Positions 25,601-40,600 are shown, counted from the stretch's first letter. The stretch: DNA of 64,000 bases from Cydia pomonella (GCF_033807575.1 NC_084706.1:20250725-20314724); one strand, 5' to 3'. The notes: generated from the sequence alone by a model not told the origin. Numbers and translations: made by a program.

Positions 25601-28600
25601 ATCAAATTCATGTCATGTTAATTCAATCAAGATAAGCCCCCAGGTACACAATGCAAGCTAATGATTTTCTCGGTCAAAAAAAGTGAAAAACCTTAAAGGT
25701 AGTGGGAGACAGGGGCAAGATGAAGTTCGGGGCAGCACGGAAAATGTGATGATGTACGTGAGTTATGCAAGACATTGAGCTGCGGCAGCAAATTCAGTTA
25801 CGGTTTGCCGATCTGTGGAAAAAAAACGAGTCGCTGCTTATTTTGGCAGCTCTATGTGAAAAGAAAAAACTTAATATTTTGAATAATATTACGATATTTT
25901 ATGTGAAATATCGATGTGTTATGAAGTTAGTAAGCATGTTTATACAATATTTTTAAGCTAAAAACCGTGAAGAAAGATCAAATTTTTACAATAGGCACTG
26001 TTTATAATTTTCACAGGTTTAGTTTAGAAATGCTTAGTATTAGTACAAAACAATGTTCGTTGGGGTAGAACGATCAGGCATAACGGGATACTATCCCGTT
26101 TTAGGGATACTGGGACTATATGGGAAAATTATGTTCTGTATTGCTTTTCCTGTGTTTTGTATTGCGCATGCCTCGCCGAAGTACTCTAGGAACACCTCGG
26201 AGGCGACGTAGAAGTACAACAACATCTCCTATTGGGCTAAATGTGTACCAAAAGGGAATGGTCCTCACCAAGTCGAGGTATCTACGCGTTAGTTTTATGA
26301 TTCTTATTGGGGCTGCTGCCTCCGCTGAAATACTCCAGCTCTTCGGAGCGGAGTAGAAGTGCGGCAACGTTGCTTGCTGGGCTACTCGTAAACGTCTATA
26401 GGTCGAAGTACTAGGAAAAGGGTATGATCGTTACCGGATAAAGGTAAACGTAAGTGTTCTGTTTCTCCTTATCTGAACTGATCCTCCTCCAGCAGCTCCT
26501 CGGAAGTTAGGTAGCAGAGCGGCAACGGCGCCTGCTGGATTAAACTGCCAAGAAAAGGGAATGGTCCTTACCGGGTCAAGGAACACGTAAGTGTTGTGTT
26601 TCTCTTTATCTGGACTGATGCCTCTGGCGAAATACTCCAGTAGTTCTTCGGAGGCTAGGTAGAAGTGTGGTAACGTCGCCAGCGCCGGCACGCCGTGACA
26701 AGGCTCTAGGTTTAGCACGCCCATCAGTAGGCAGCCGTCGTGGTTGGCGCTCCAGTTCCTGTTACAGAACACTTGCCTACTGTACTGTGGGATAATAAAG
26801 TTGGACCCCTTACTAAACGAGTGAAATCATTATTTTAGTAAGGGACTTTACTCTCTTTGCATAAAATATGTGGGAAAAGAAATTTCTTGTCACGGGTTGC
26901 CATGGCTACGGTGTCCTTAGTCACTTTTAAAATGCTGGTTTTATGATATTTAGGGCCTGTTTCACAATGTCCAAATAAAGTCCTGAATAAGCTACTTGCC
27001 ACTTATCTGACGAATAAAGTCATCGTTGCCGTTTCACAATCTTCAAATAAACTTAACTAGTTGATAAATTGTTAAGTTTTGCAGGAGGTTTTATGTGGGT
27101 TTAATTTATTAGTTCATTAGCTATCCAATACTTGGACATTGTGAAACAATGTCCAAGTAAATATTTATTTATTTATTTATTATTTATTTAATACTTGGAC
27201 ATTGTGAAACAGGCCCTTAAAATAACCAAAACATAAGTACATTTCTATGGCAGTTAAAACTTAAAAACCCTTTCCATAGTGGATCATCTACTTAGGGTCT
27301 GTTTCATAAAGCCTGTGCAAAGTATTGGAATGAATAAATTAACTGCCAGATCAGAAACTTCCTAAACTTAGCGCTTTATCTACCGGTTAATCTTATTTGA
27401 AGATTGTATGTGAAACGCCAACGATGACTTTATTCGTCAGATATGTGGCAAGTAGCGTGTCAAGGACTTTACTTGGACATTGTGAAACAGACCCTTAGCA
27501 TAATTAATAGAACGTAGTATAACATGTCTTCTGACAAGCTAAATATTTACTATTGTCACCTCACCTCACCATTGCGACAGAATAGCAAAAAAAAGTAGAT
27601 CGTCCCATATACGACCTGCAGATAGTCGTAAATTAGCTTGTTAGGTATTTGTAGGAATAGAAATGTTTCGTAGTAGAACATAGTGTAGAATGCAAATAAG
27701 TGGCGCGGCTCGTAGTGTAGTATTTTAATATCACATCACACCACCACCTAATTTTATACTTCCCAAATATTTCATGCTGCACTTACAAATAAATTTGTCT
27801 ATGTCATAATACTGATCAGTGATATGTAGGGATCGTGTCGTTCACAAAGACGCGTGCTTGACTCGTAATGTCATATTATTAAAGGTTAGATTTGACAAAT
27901 CTGCGGCTCATCGTGGATGACACGAACTATAGGTACTTATATTTTCATAACACAATCAAAAATACATACTTTCGACAGAAGCATTTGTTATTCGGGTTCG
28001 CAGTTTTAGCTGCGAGTGCTTCTTCTTCGATTTCGTAGTAGTTCGCCTTCATGTTGAAAATGGTGGCTGGGCCGACTAGATTGACATACAGAGATCTAGA
28101 AAAGGAATTGTTAATTATTATAGGATTAACATTTACTCCTAACAAACTATGCCGCTATTGTGATTTGGACAATGGGACGAAATAACAACACAAAAAGTTG
28201 ATGCACCCATTTACCCGCTTATTCATAAACGTGTACTAAAGTTACGATGCTGCTGACAAACGGTGATTAGCGGCATCGTAACTTTAGTACACGTTTATGA
28301 ATAATGGGGTAAGTGTTTAGAATGGCATTTGTAATTATTACCCCCTTATTCAGATAATGTCAATTCTTGTGAAAATTTATTTGTGTGATAGCTCGGTGAA
28401 AAACGCATTTTGGCTGCGACGCTGCCACTGTAACTTGCTTAAGTCTTACCTACTGACAGACATCAAATTAATAAAGGAAACTCGTAAAATTTATCTGCTA
28501 ATGTAAAAAAATACTTGACTTATTTGTTGTAATTTATTTTTCGCCAAGATGTAAAACATTTATTTGACGATTTTGACCAAAAGTCATATAGGTAACATTT

Positions 28601-31600
28601 TTTGGTCCTTATGACCTTAGGAATGCGTGGTTATAATCTGTCGGGTTACACGTTCCCACCCTGTATACTGGCTTCCGTCCGGCCTAAAATAATTTCTACA
28701 TTTTTTTCTTAATAGTTTCTACATTTTTTTTGTATATCGGATCCAATTCAAGAATTTTCCAAACTTCTCATATACAATTAATGTATTATTACAGTACATA
28801 ATATGGTGCTACTATTCCGCACGCGTGCGGGAATGAGCACTTTCCGTGCATATGTCTAATGTACTGTAAACTGTAAAACGTTGTACGATACACGTGCGAA
28901 TAGATAATTCGCAACTCGTGTCGATTAAAACACTCCCTTCGGTCGTGTTTTAATTTATCACCACTCGTTGCGAATTTCCTATTTTCTGCACTTGTATCTA
29001 TCGTAAATAACTATTGCAGAACAAACAGTAACTAGAGCTATCGTCACAAAGTAAATAGCGGCGGCGCGCGCCGGAGCAGAGTCCGCTCAGTACAAACAAA
29101 GTGCCATTTTCGCCGCACGCACACAGACGTGACATTTACGCACACAGACGTTACATTTACAGGCGTTCTCGGGCACTCTCGGGCAGAGCTTAGTAGGGCT
29201 GTGCGCGCGTTGCTCACTTGACGTCCCCGCCGCTACGTAGGTACCTACTGTCATGTACGTCAAAATGCAGTCTCTAAGGAATGTAAACATGATAAGATGT
29301 ATGTATAAACGAATCGATGTATGTATGTCTATAAACTTATATACCTAACCTACTCCTTTTTAAAATTCGAAATGAATACAGAAGCAACCCTAGTGAGTCG
29401 GGCAAGTTTAGGTATGTATTTTCAAGAACGGCGAGAACGGACGTTCTGTTTATTTTTTATTTTGTGCTATCGCGATGTTTTCTAGAGCCACAATCAATTA
29501 TGTACCTTGTTGTAACGATACAGGATTTAATCTTGTACAACTACTGTACTCGCTCTAACTTACCTGCATACTTCGGGCTCAAAGGAGTACAGCCGTTTAG
29601 GAGGCGAGTCCCCCCCAACCGGTGGAAAGACGGAGGCGTCAGACCCGTTCAGCTGGTTACAGTACGGATCCCGCCAGCTCTTCATATCTTTCTTTCCTTT
29701 GTAAGAAACGATGTGCCCAAGCTCCTGGATGTCTTTTGTACCGCGTACCATCTGGTATGGGCCGGATTCTGTTAGATTCATCTGAAGAAAGAAAATGAAA
29801 TTGATACCTAGGTAGGTGTCTGACGCCATTAATTACCACCACAAGTTCATACCCATACCGCCCGGTTCGAACTTTAAGATGCGTCAAATATTAAGTCTAG
29901 ATACGGTATGGATCGACATGACATAAGCGATGCATATTGTATCTAGACCTAATATTTGGGCTCCTCTACATGATGACCCAGCGTAAGCCAGTCTAAGGGA
30001 CGCAGCTATGCGGTGGAATGAGATAGCAATATAACTTACTCCCTCTAACGCGTAAATGCGTCTCTTGGACTGGCCTGCGCTGGGTGGGCCATCGTGTAGA
30101 AGAGCCATTGGATGTAAATATCTTAAAGTTCAAATCGGGCTGATAGTGATATCATACTAAAATATTTAAGGTCGATGTTTTAACTTATAATGTATGAATG
30201 ATATTATAGTTCATGGGTGGGAACATTAATAGCATGTAAAAATACACAAGTAAGTATAACGAGTTAGCATTCATTGACTAGCACGTTATTTTCTCGCGGA
30301 TTAGCAAAGTAATATCTCTTGTTTTAATTAACATGACAATACAAGTCAAGGCACGCGTCTTCGTGAATGACACGATCCATATACTCCACTCTATAACGAG
30401 GACCTTTATCCAATACCATCCGTGTTAGCTAACAGACAAGCTTTATTCATTTGCCCCCTTATTCATAATAAACGTCTACGACGTTTCTGTGACGTATTGG
30501 TATGATGGAAAGGGACAAACGATTATTAGCAGCTTGTTAACTTTAGTAGACGTTTATGAATAAGGGGGTTATTTAATTAATTTATAAAATTGACTTTTTC
30601 CTTACATGACTAAACATGGAGAAGTAAAAACCGTTTCCGTCTTCAGAGCGACGCATTGTGGTAGGTTTATCAGATTTAATTTTTCCGCATACTAGACCTG
30701 AAACAAACGGGAAAAATTGTAAAAGGAGCAGACATACATGTCATTATGTAGTCCTCGATAGAAATAAAACTGTCAGCGTCGTTTTTAGGGATCCGTACCC
30801 AAAGGGTCAAACGGGACCCTATTACTAAGACTCCGCTGTCCGTCCGTCCGTCTGTCACCAGGCTGTATCTCATGAACCGTGATAGTTAGCCAGTTGAAAT
30901 TTCTACAGATTGTGTATTTCTGTTGCCGCTACACAACACAACAAATACTAAAAACAAATTAAAATAAATATTTCTTTCCAATCTCGAGGTTCTCATCCAA
31001 TCACCGAAGTTAAGCAACGTCGGGCGGGGTCAGTACTTGGATGGGTGATCGTTTTTATAGATAATGGTAAGGAACCCTTCCTGTGCGAATCTGACTCGCA
31101 CTTGGCCGGTTTTTTTTACGATATCGGACGCAAATGAGCCGACGAAAGCCGAGGGGCAGTAAGTGCGTTGCCGCAGACAGTTCATTCCACAGTTTAGCTG
31201 TGCGAGGCAGGAAGTTTCTGGAGAAATACACAGTTGAGAACTGCCAAATATCATTTTATTAGGCAGGCGTCCGGTTTTTTATCACATAGCCCAGTATTGA
31301 GTTGAGTCCATCGCTTTCACCTATTAGTCAAGTTCATTTTAGATTCCATCAACTCTTAATAGTTCTCTTATACCCCTAGCGAGCACTGCCTCTACCTAGG
31401 TACGTCCCATTACACGGGCGGGTGTAATTCTGAATCCCTGTCAAGTCCTAAAGTCACTTGCCCTAATTGGTTTGTCCTAATGGACTCATGCCCTAACGAT
31501 CAATTGTCATAACGATTATTTTCCATAATGTAATGGTTAGCCTAAGACTCATTGAGATACGGTATAATTCTTTGGGGTAACTACTCCGTATATTGAGTCA

Positions 31601-34600
31601 GGTTGGATCCCAAGAGTCATGTAAGCCATTGTTTAGCAAATTAAGCATATTACTATTATCATGTATATATATTAAGGAGTGTTGTCTATTTGTAATACAG
31701 AACCCTCATTTCTTTAAAACCCGAGAGGAGACCTATGGTTCAAATTCTAGATGGAAACAGAAGTTAACTTTGCCTAAATCCAACTTAGTACTATAAAAAA
31801 AATGTTTACTTTATGGCAATAAAAGTTTATAATAAGTTACCTGGTGATATAAAAAACAAACCAACAACATTATTTAAAAAAATATTTAGATTATTACCTA
31901 CTCAGACATTGTTTATATAGTGTAAACGAGTTTCTGGACCATAGTAATTAGTTTTATAGTTTATTTGTTTGATTGTTCCTAGTTTTGTTTTCGTATATTG
32001 TGTAAACCAAAGATATAGATGTAAGAACTATATATAAGTAAAAATATTTATACACCGCCTTCACGGTAGAATATGAAAGCACTTGCAATAATTCTAATTT
32101 AAGATCAAATCAATGTACCATATTCTGGCAAATAAATACATTTAAATTTCAATTTCATTTGTCCTATGCATTTGTACCATAACTATCAAGATCCCTAATG
32201 TTTTTTACCATATTCTTCTAAATCCCTAACAATGTTTAGCATAGAATAACATGCTCTAACTGTTTTGACCTAATGGCTATTGCCCTAATGATCAATTGTC
32301 ATAACAGTTCCACCGCGATACAACGATACCGCGGTTTTTTTAAATTTAAAATAGCATCTGAACTATCATCTGAAAAAGTATCAGCCGGGTGGTCATGACT
32401 GACGAAATATGCTCCTGGCCCGCGGTCTAACTTGTCTGTAATTTGATAATAGCCAGGCGACTAACGTGTAAATAGTAAATTGTGTCACAAGGGAGTAAAA
32501 TAGTATATTTACGACGCAGGCGTACATTGAATTCTGAGCGTAGCGAGGGATTTAAGTGAAATAATTTTGCCACCGTGTGACACATACTGTTTTTCACATC
32601 ACCTATGAGAAAATAATTATATATCGAATATTATTTATGCTAAAAAAATAGTATGTAAATAAGTAAAAAAATGTGCACTTGCGAAACACTTGCGTACAAA
32701 AAATTGTGCAGGAACATGTCACTTTGATCCCTCCTAGCAGAGAATTAAGAGCCCTTTTCCGAATAGGTGATTGAAAGTCGCACGCTCTTACCGCTAGGCC
32801 ACCAGCATGCACTTATCGATACACTTACCAAGTAAATTTACTGCCATGTTTCGACACATAAATAAAACTTTTAGAATGTGATTAGACTTTGATCCTTATT
32901 ATTTTACTGATATGAGTTAAATTTGTTAAATATCAAAAAGTGGCGTCACCTAATAGATCAAAGCCCAAAGGTATAGCAGCATCGTTTCGAGCGTTTTGGC
33001 GCCATAACCTTTTGGTAGTGCCAATTCTGGGGATTCATTGTCAAGCGGACCCCAGGCTCCCATGAGCCGTGGCAAAATGCTGGGACAACGCGAGGAAGAA
33101 GAGAGAGAGAGAGAGAGAGAGAGGTAGTAAGTGTATCGATCTCACAAAATACCTATTACACGTAGAAGGCCAACCAAATATAGTAAATGAATTATTTCTA
33201 CTTAAATAAACCTCTATGATGTCAATTAAAAAAAAGTAAATGGCATTTTTATATCAATTTAGTATCTATTTCATTTAATGTCATGTTTTCGCGCAAGAAA
33301 CATAATATATGTGTGGTAACATACGCCAGTGAGTAAAAGGGACATTTAGTATAAATTTCAACAGAAAGGGGCCAGCATCTAAAAACATGTACAACAACGC
33401 TCCGTTAATGGGGAACTTTTTAATATACTCTAAGCTTACAGCAGCATGCTCACCTAAGGCTGAGTTTCCCATACAGTTAAGGTGGATTCCATCGAAGAAG
33501 AGGTCTTTGACCTTGACCCGCAGGAACGGGTCCGTCAGGTTGCTGAACATCTCCTCTAGCGCCCCGTTGATCATCCCCACCAGACTCGGCATCAACTCTT
33601 GGACTTCAAGCAGAGCCGCCTGAAACATACCAGGGTTAAGCCCGATGGGATAATGCATGGCCTCGGTAGGGTACAATGCATGCAAGCGAACACTCAACTG
33701 GGTGCGTAGACAAGACGCCAATCGTTAACGCTCAGTAGCGAACAAAAGGCAACTGTCTCTGTCGCACTAATATGGAAGAGTTATAGAGAGAGATAACTAA
33801 GCTACGCTTCGGAGCGTTAACGATCTACGGCACCTACTGGTCGTCACAAATCGAGAAGCGGGACATTGCTGAATGGACTATCATTAAAAAGCATACGCAA
33901 AATAACACAATAAAAACAAAAAGAAAAACAAGACAAAAAATATATATAAAGAAACCTATTTAAAAGTACAAAAATGTGGATTTAAGAAATGCAACTATTC
34001 AAAAATCTCTCGTATCTGTGATACATAGAAAAAAATATATTCTAATATACTCGTACTCGTATTTGCTCGTATGTAATCAGTTTAACAATATAGCATAGTT
34101 TGAGTTTGAGTTAGTTGTCGCGGGCAATAAGTTATAACATTTATACAAAAAGAGAGCAAAGTTCGATATTTCTTCGAGTGCTTATTTTCTAGTCTGGAGA
34201 ATTAGAATTTTGAGCGTAGCAAGGGAATCAAAAGCACTAGATGCAAACCTTTTTCTCGTGTAGCACTCAAATTTTTCACCTTAGCAGTGAGACCATATTA
34301 GAGGGAAAATTACAACTTAAAATAAGTTGGTTTCGAGCTCTTACCATGTAAGTGAAGTTGATGACAGTTACTTCGTCGTCCTCCGACAAGGAGCCCGTCT
34401 CCTTCTGGTCGAAGACGAACGTCTTCTTCAGCATGTACTCCACCGTGTCGTTCTCACCGTAGCCGAGAATTGTCCTCTCTCTGTATTGCCTGTAATAGTA
34501 GATGGTTAATCAAGGGATGAAAGGCACTCGTTTCTGTCAAGGTAGTTTTGCGCTCGAACGCAGTGAGAGTGCCTATAGTCCGAGACTGAAATGGTGCCTT

Positions 34601-37600
34601 TCACCCGAGTTAAACACTCGATTTTTCATTTCGAACACGAGGAAAATAAACTATATGTGCATTTACCAAACTTCAATAGCATTTCTTGAGGATAATTTCA
34701 ATTAACAATTTAGGTAAAAATATCATTATTTATGCAATGGGGAGTAAATTATCAGAATGGAAATTGTACAACAAATTTATTGAAAACCAAAATTTTAATT
34801 GCCTATCGTAAGAAAAGAAAAAAAAACGAACTTAGAAAGTGGGTGGTCGTCCTACGCTGCGCTTGCTAGTCCGTGGTCTCCACTCGAGCACTTTACGACC
34901 CCATCGGCCATCTTCTCTGCGTGCAATGTGGCCTGCCCATTGCCACTTCAGCTTGCTAATCCGGTGGGCTATGTCGGTGACTTTAGTTCGTCTACGGATC
35001 TCCTCATTTTTGATTCGATCACGTAGAGAAACTCCGAGCATAGCCCTCTCCATAGCTCATGGACAGACGACCTTGTTAAGGTCGCCGGAAGACGCTGGAT
35101 GTGGGTCGCTTCCAACCGGTACATGTGGAGGGCCAAGGGGGAGGCCTATGTTCAGCAGTGGACGTCTTATGGCTGAGATGATGAACCAAAGACAACTGCG
35201 ATGACTTAGAAACTCTAGAGCAGAAACGTAACATTTTCTGCACACATTTTGAAAGAACAACGACCCACTTCCAGAGCATGAAAAATGAAAAAAATATTCT
35301 CATGAAACATAACTGATATACTTATCGTATAGAAGAACAATGTTATGTCTAGACATATTTTGAGAGGTGAAACGTATGAACGCTTCGGTTTGAAAGTCCC
35401 GCGTTTTACCAATCAACCAACGCGCTTGAAGTGTTTCGTGCTCAGCGCTATCACTTCTTGGAGTTGCTCAAGTCAAGAGTCAACTTATTTTTTATTTTAT
35501 TTTTTTATTATAACATTAAAATATAAAATATGTGTACCACAAAACAAAATATTCGCCAAACTGCGAGACAGTTTGTTGGCGATGAGCTCGCTCGTTATAC
35601 TTATAAAAAGGTACCTACATAATTTTGCACTGTCCTACCGTCCCGGCATGGCCAATTTTTATGTAGGTATTACAATTATGAAGTCGGTAAACGTAGGATT
35701 GGTGACTCAACACTGGTGGCGCGGGCACGGGACAGGAGCACAGCGGTGCTTAAAAAACTACCTTAACGCTAATTACTACGTTTGATTATAAACTAACAAC
35801 TCGTTACATTTTTGCAACTGAATATAGGCACTCGAAATTTATCACCACCAGCATGCTCTTACTTATAGACGTAGGGCCCGATCTCTTCAAGCCTGGGCTT
35901 GGCACCGCCGCTGATATCCTCGGCGTTGGTCACGTTGAACACGTAGACCTTGAAAGTGAGTGGCATCGGCAGCTTCCGCCACTTATCAAACATTTGCGAG
36001 GACGGGTCGATCTGCACGTTCTGAAACAATATGCTAGAATAAAATTGCACATATGTTGATTTCTACGTTTCAACTAGCGAAATAGCTCCCAATAGGTATA
36101 TTCAATGTCTTTATTTTAAGCTATTGCATAGCTTCTATCGCGGGCCTTGAGCGCGGGGACCGAATCCAGAAATTCCGTAACGAAAAAACCTCACGCTCCC
36201 CACTTCGTCTAACGTCGTTTCAGTTCGGCAGTCTTCGACACGGCGTTGTGTGCGTGCGATTAGACGTATTGTACTACTCAGAGACTTGTCATACGCTTCG
36301 CTTGACAGACAGATGAAGTGTGCGAAAGGGAAGCCATCACGTATATGAACAAGCCACGAGTGTGAAAGAGGCAGACTACATATGAGAAAACGTAACCATT
36401 TTTTGAATTCGAAGGCGGCCGAGGCGGCCAAAATCATATTGCCGTATTTTTTAACGTTAAAAATATACGAGAATCAAAATCAAAAATAAATATTAAGTAA
36501 GTAATTTAGTGAAGATGGTGTCATGTTGTGTGCCGGATTGTTGTGTTTCAGGGCCAAAAAACCCAGGGAAATACTCATTTCACAGGTAATTATGATAATC
36601 GTAGCGAAATTTTCGTAACGATATTATATCAAATTAACAGCATAAAAAGTGTAAAAAGCCAATTTATACAGTTCATTATAAGTTTTTCTTCAATTGTGTG
36701 TTAATATTTCATGATATTAGTCAATAATTTAGAATATTTTGTGTAAAAACCTAAACTGTTACTTTACGCTAGGGCTTGACAAAATGTTCATATGACTGTA
36801 TCGATAACTTGTCGGTATATTAGTAGGTATGGAATTAGTTGTTCACAAGACATCATTAAGATATTAACCTTTATAACCGACGTAAAATAATAACGATTGT
36901 TATAATACCTTTTTTGAAGATGCACATGTTCAGCGATAAATTTAAACTTCACTTTCCAACACATTACTTACATTTTAACCACTTTTCCACGGCTTTGCCG
37001 CTAACACAAGGAAACACAAGACAGCGTATACACACCCAACCCAACTTGTCAGGCGGAAAAGGCGCGAATTTCAAATTTTCTTTGGTAAGTCAACTATTTG
37101 CGCCTACTGTTAACACTTAGCATGTGTTTGTGTTAACGACATTGCACATGTTACACCACTCACACCCGCATACGACAGAAACCTGCTTTATCAACGCGAG
37201 TCACCTGCTTTACCGACAGCGCCGGGTTCCATAATGCTTGATCGGACTACGTTAGTAATTTAGTCAAGTAAAAACGAAAAAACGTAAAAAGAGCGTACCT
37301 GGGTCGCCTAGCAGGACGTCCTATCGGACGCCCTAGGTATCGCTGGAGCGACATGGTGGAGGCGGATCTGCGCGAGCTTCGAGTCGACAATTGGCGAGAG
37401 GTCGCACAGGACCGAGAAAAGTGGCGCCGTCTTGTGTCAAGGCCAAGTCTCATTTTGGGTCGCTGAGCCAACGGAGTAAGTAGTAAGTAAGTAAACGTCC
37501 CAGAACACCAAACCAGGTGAGAAAAATAAAAAATCGCAATGAGTGGCGATACGATTTTAAGTCGACACGAGTTTCGAATTAACTATTCGCAAATGTATTA

Positions 37601-40600
37601 CAATACATATGGCCCTTAAAATGTTCGATATAGTTACGTAATGTGCTAATTATCGCACTAGTGCGGTAAAGTAGCTCCATATGTACTGTAAAATAAGTAA
37701 CAATATATATTTGACCATTGTGACACATGTGTACCTATATATTTGACCATTTTGATGCTGACTGAAACGACTGTAACTGTAGCCTCGGTTATCACTATCA
37801 GTATTGTTATTTACTATGCGTCCGCTGTAAAAGAAAATTAAAGGTACTAAAGGCGCTAATAAGGTCTAATAGTAGTAATAATACTCATACCTATTACATT
37901 TTTTATAAAAACAAACACATTTGAAAAAGTAGTCGATAAAGCAGTTAAACATCGATAGATTATTAATATGTTGTAACATGACATCACTATTTTTGTTCGC
38001 ACATAGACAATTTACGCACACACTTGCATTTCATTTTTGGTCACACTTTTGAAGTTTGACAGTCGTTCTATACTATCCTATTTCTATGGTACTACTCTAC
38101 GAAACTCGCACGAATCGAGACGAGCTGCTCCGAAATCGGACAAATACATAAGCAGCTGTTTATAGTAATCTGTATGTATCATTGATGTACGTAATAGGGG
38201 TAGATGAGGTACCAGGCGGTCGATCGTGAGCCACAAAATATAGGTTCCGGGACCTATATTGAATTAGTCGTATGGGTGACGCTGAAGTGTCAACATTGTC
38301 ATCAAATTCGATAAAATATTGCCAAAGAATGCCGTGTTGCGCCTTTTTCCAGTGCTTCAATAGCTCCAAGCACAAAAACAAAGCTCACGGTATCACTTTT
38401 CATTCGTAAGTACTATTATAACATTTGAAAACATATTTTTTCTAAATAAAATTAAAAATTTCCTTGTTATTGAGTGAGCGCGACAGCTAAATAATGCATT
38501 ACCCATGTGAGAAACACGTTTATCCGAGTGTCAAGTAGGCATGCCCGCTTCATGCAGTGCATGCATGCCCGAGTCAGCAATTTTTTTTTATAAATAATGC
38601 AACTTTTTAAATCATGTGCTCCTATTCCTTGAAACTATAGAATGTAACCGGTTTTTATTTTAATATAAGGTCACTGTGGGCAAGACCGTCTACAAGGCAA
38701 GTCCGTCAACACATTATAACTTTTGAATTAGAAAGCGTTTGCCGCTTTGGCGTCGAGTTTATAAGTCAGTTTTTCGTGCTAGTTCCCTCACTCTAAAACA
38801 GGCGAAGGCGCTTATTCCCATGACTTACAACTTGTCCAATATAAGTGAATCCGTATACGTATCGTAACTATGAATAAACAAGGTTCACACTTTTATATTG
38901 GTTATCTTGAGTCGTGCGCTCGGTGAACGATTGGAATATATAAATACCAGGAGTAACTACGAATTACCAGTGTTTACATTATCTCTTGTCAAGCGTACTT
39001 GTCTTTTCCGAAAAACCATCAGAAGTGAAACCTCGAGATCCCTATCAACTGAGATCATATCGTTATACTGGTTCACTGGTGGTTGGTTATGGTGGTATTA
39101 ATATCAAAGAAAAAGAAATACTGCATAAATAAAATAAATAAATAATTATAATTGCATAAGTTGATACAAAATGCTATGCAATAGCTTTACCGCGGCAGTC
39201 CCCGAGTGCCACACGTCTTTTTTTATATACATATAATGACTTGGCCATCGCTCGGATAGGTACATAATGACAGAAGAATTATCGTCAACTACATATTTAA
39301 AATAATCCTAGCATAGCGCTTACCCTAATGACATGCAGTTTGGGCAATACACATACGATAACGATAAGATAATGCATGCATATTGTCTTAACTGGCACTA
39401 TAATAATAAAGTAGACCTATGTTTCTCTTTACCTATGCTTTACTGACAAGCGACTCTTGCCAAGCTATCTTCTTTCTTTATTTGCCATGCCCTAACGGAC
39501 GTCGGCGACCACCTTTGCCATCTCTCTTCTGCTCTTGGCCATTCTTGCCAGTATGGCTGCGTTATTCACGGTCGTCCATTTCTTAATATTGTCAAGCCAG
39601 ATGAACCTCCTTCTTCCCCTTCCCCTCTTGCCATCAATTTTTCCTTCCAATATTAGTTGTAGTATATTATATTTGTCATTTCTGTATATATGTCCAAAAT
39701 AAGATATTTTCCTTTTTTTCACCGTAACCAAAACCTCCAACTTTTTCTCCATTCTTTTTAGTACTTCCACATTCGTAACTCTATCGGTACAGGATATTTT
39801 TAGCATGCGCCTATATAGCCACATTTCGAATGCGTCTATTTTCTTTTCCATCGCTTTATTCAGAGTCCAAGTTTCGCAGCCGTAGAAGAGCACTGATAGT
39901 ACATAGCACTTTACAAGTCTCCAACGAAGTCTTAGGTTGATATCCTTATTAGTGTAGATAGACTGCATTTTTATAAAGGCGTTTCGCGAAATCACTACCC
40001 TGACACGTATTTCCTGCTCCATGTCCCAGTCCTCGTTCAGCCAGCAGCCCAAATACCTATACTTTTCTACCTTCTCTATTGGTGTATTATCTATTCTTAA
40101 AACGTGTGGAGTTGTATTAGATTTGCTTACTACCATAAATTTAGTTTTGCTAATGTTAATTTTCCACTTATAATGATTTATTTTCGAATTTAAACGGTTT
40201 AATAGATGTTGTAATTCTTCAGCACTATTTGCTAGCAGGACGGTGTCGTCTGCATATCTTAAATTATTAATATATTTCGTATTACATTTAATTCCTATAT
40301 CGACCCCATCAAAGGCTTCTGAGAAGATACTTTCAGAATATAAGTTGAAAAGACTTGGGGATAAAACACATCCTTGACGGACTCCTTTAAGTATTTCTAA
40401 GTCTTCGGTGGCTATATTTCCGACTTTGATGGAAGCAGTCTGATTCCAGTACAAATTTTTAAGAATTCTAGCGTCTTTTCCGTCAATGTCTGTTTGATAG
40501 ATTACTTCCATAAGTAGCTGAAGATTTACAGTGTCGAATGCCTTTTCGAAATGGATGAAGCACAAAAATACATCTTTTTGATGTTCCAAACAATTTTGTA

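Noticed and set aside
33387..33623. 78-codon plus ORF
   Set aside because: Antisense shadow of gene A exon 4.
35345..35785. 146-codon plus ORF in gene A intron 2
   Set aside because: Low-complexity composition, no domain, antisense to a known intron; probably chance.
36120..36440. 100-codon minus ORF
   Set aside because: Resembles a translation of another non-coding copy at 58760-58978; repeat, not gene.
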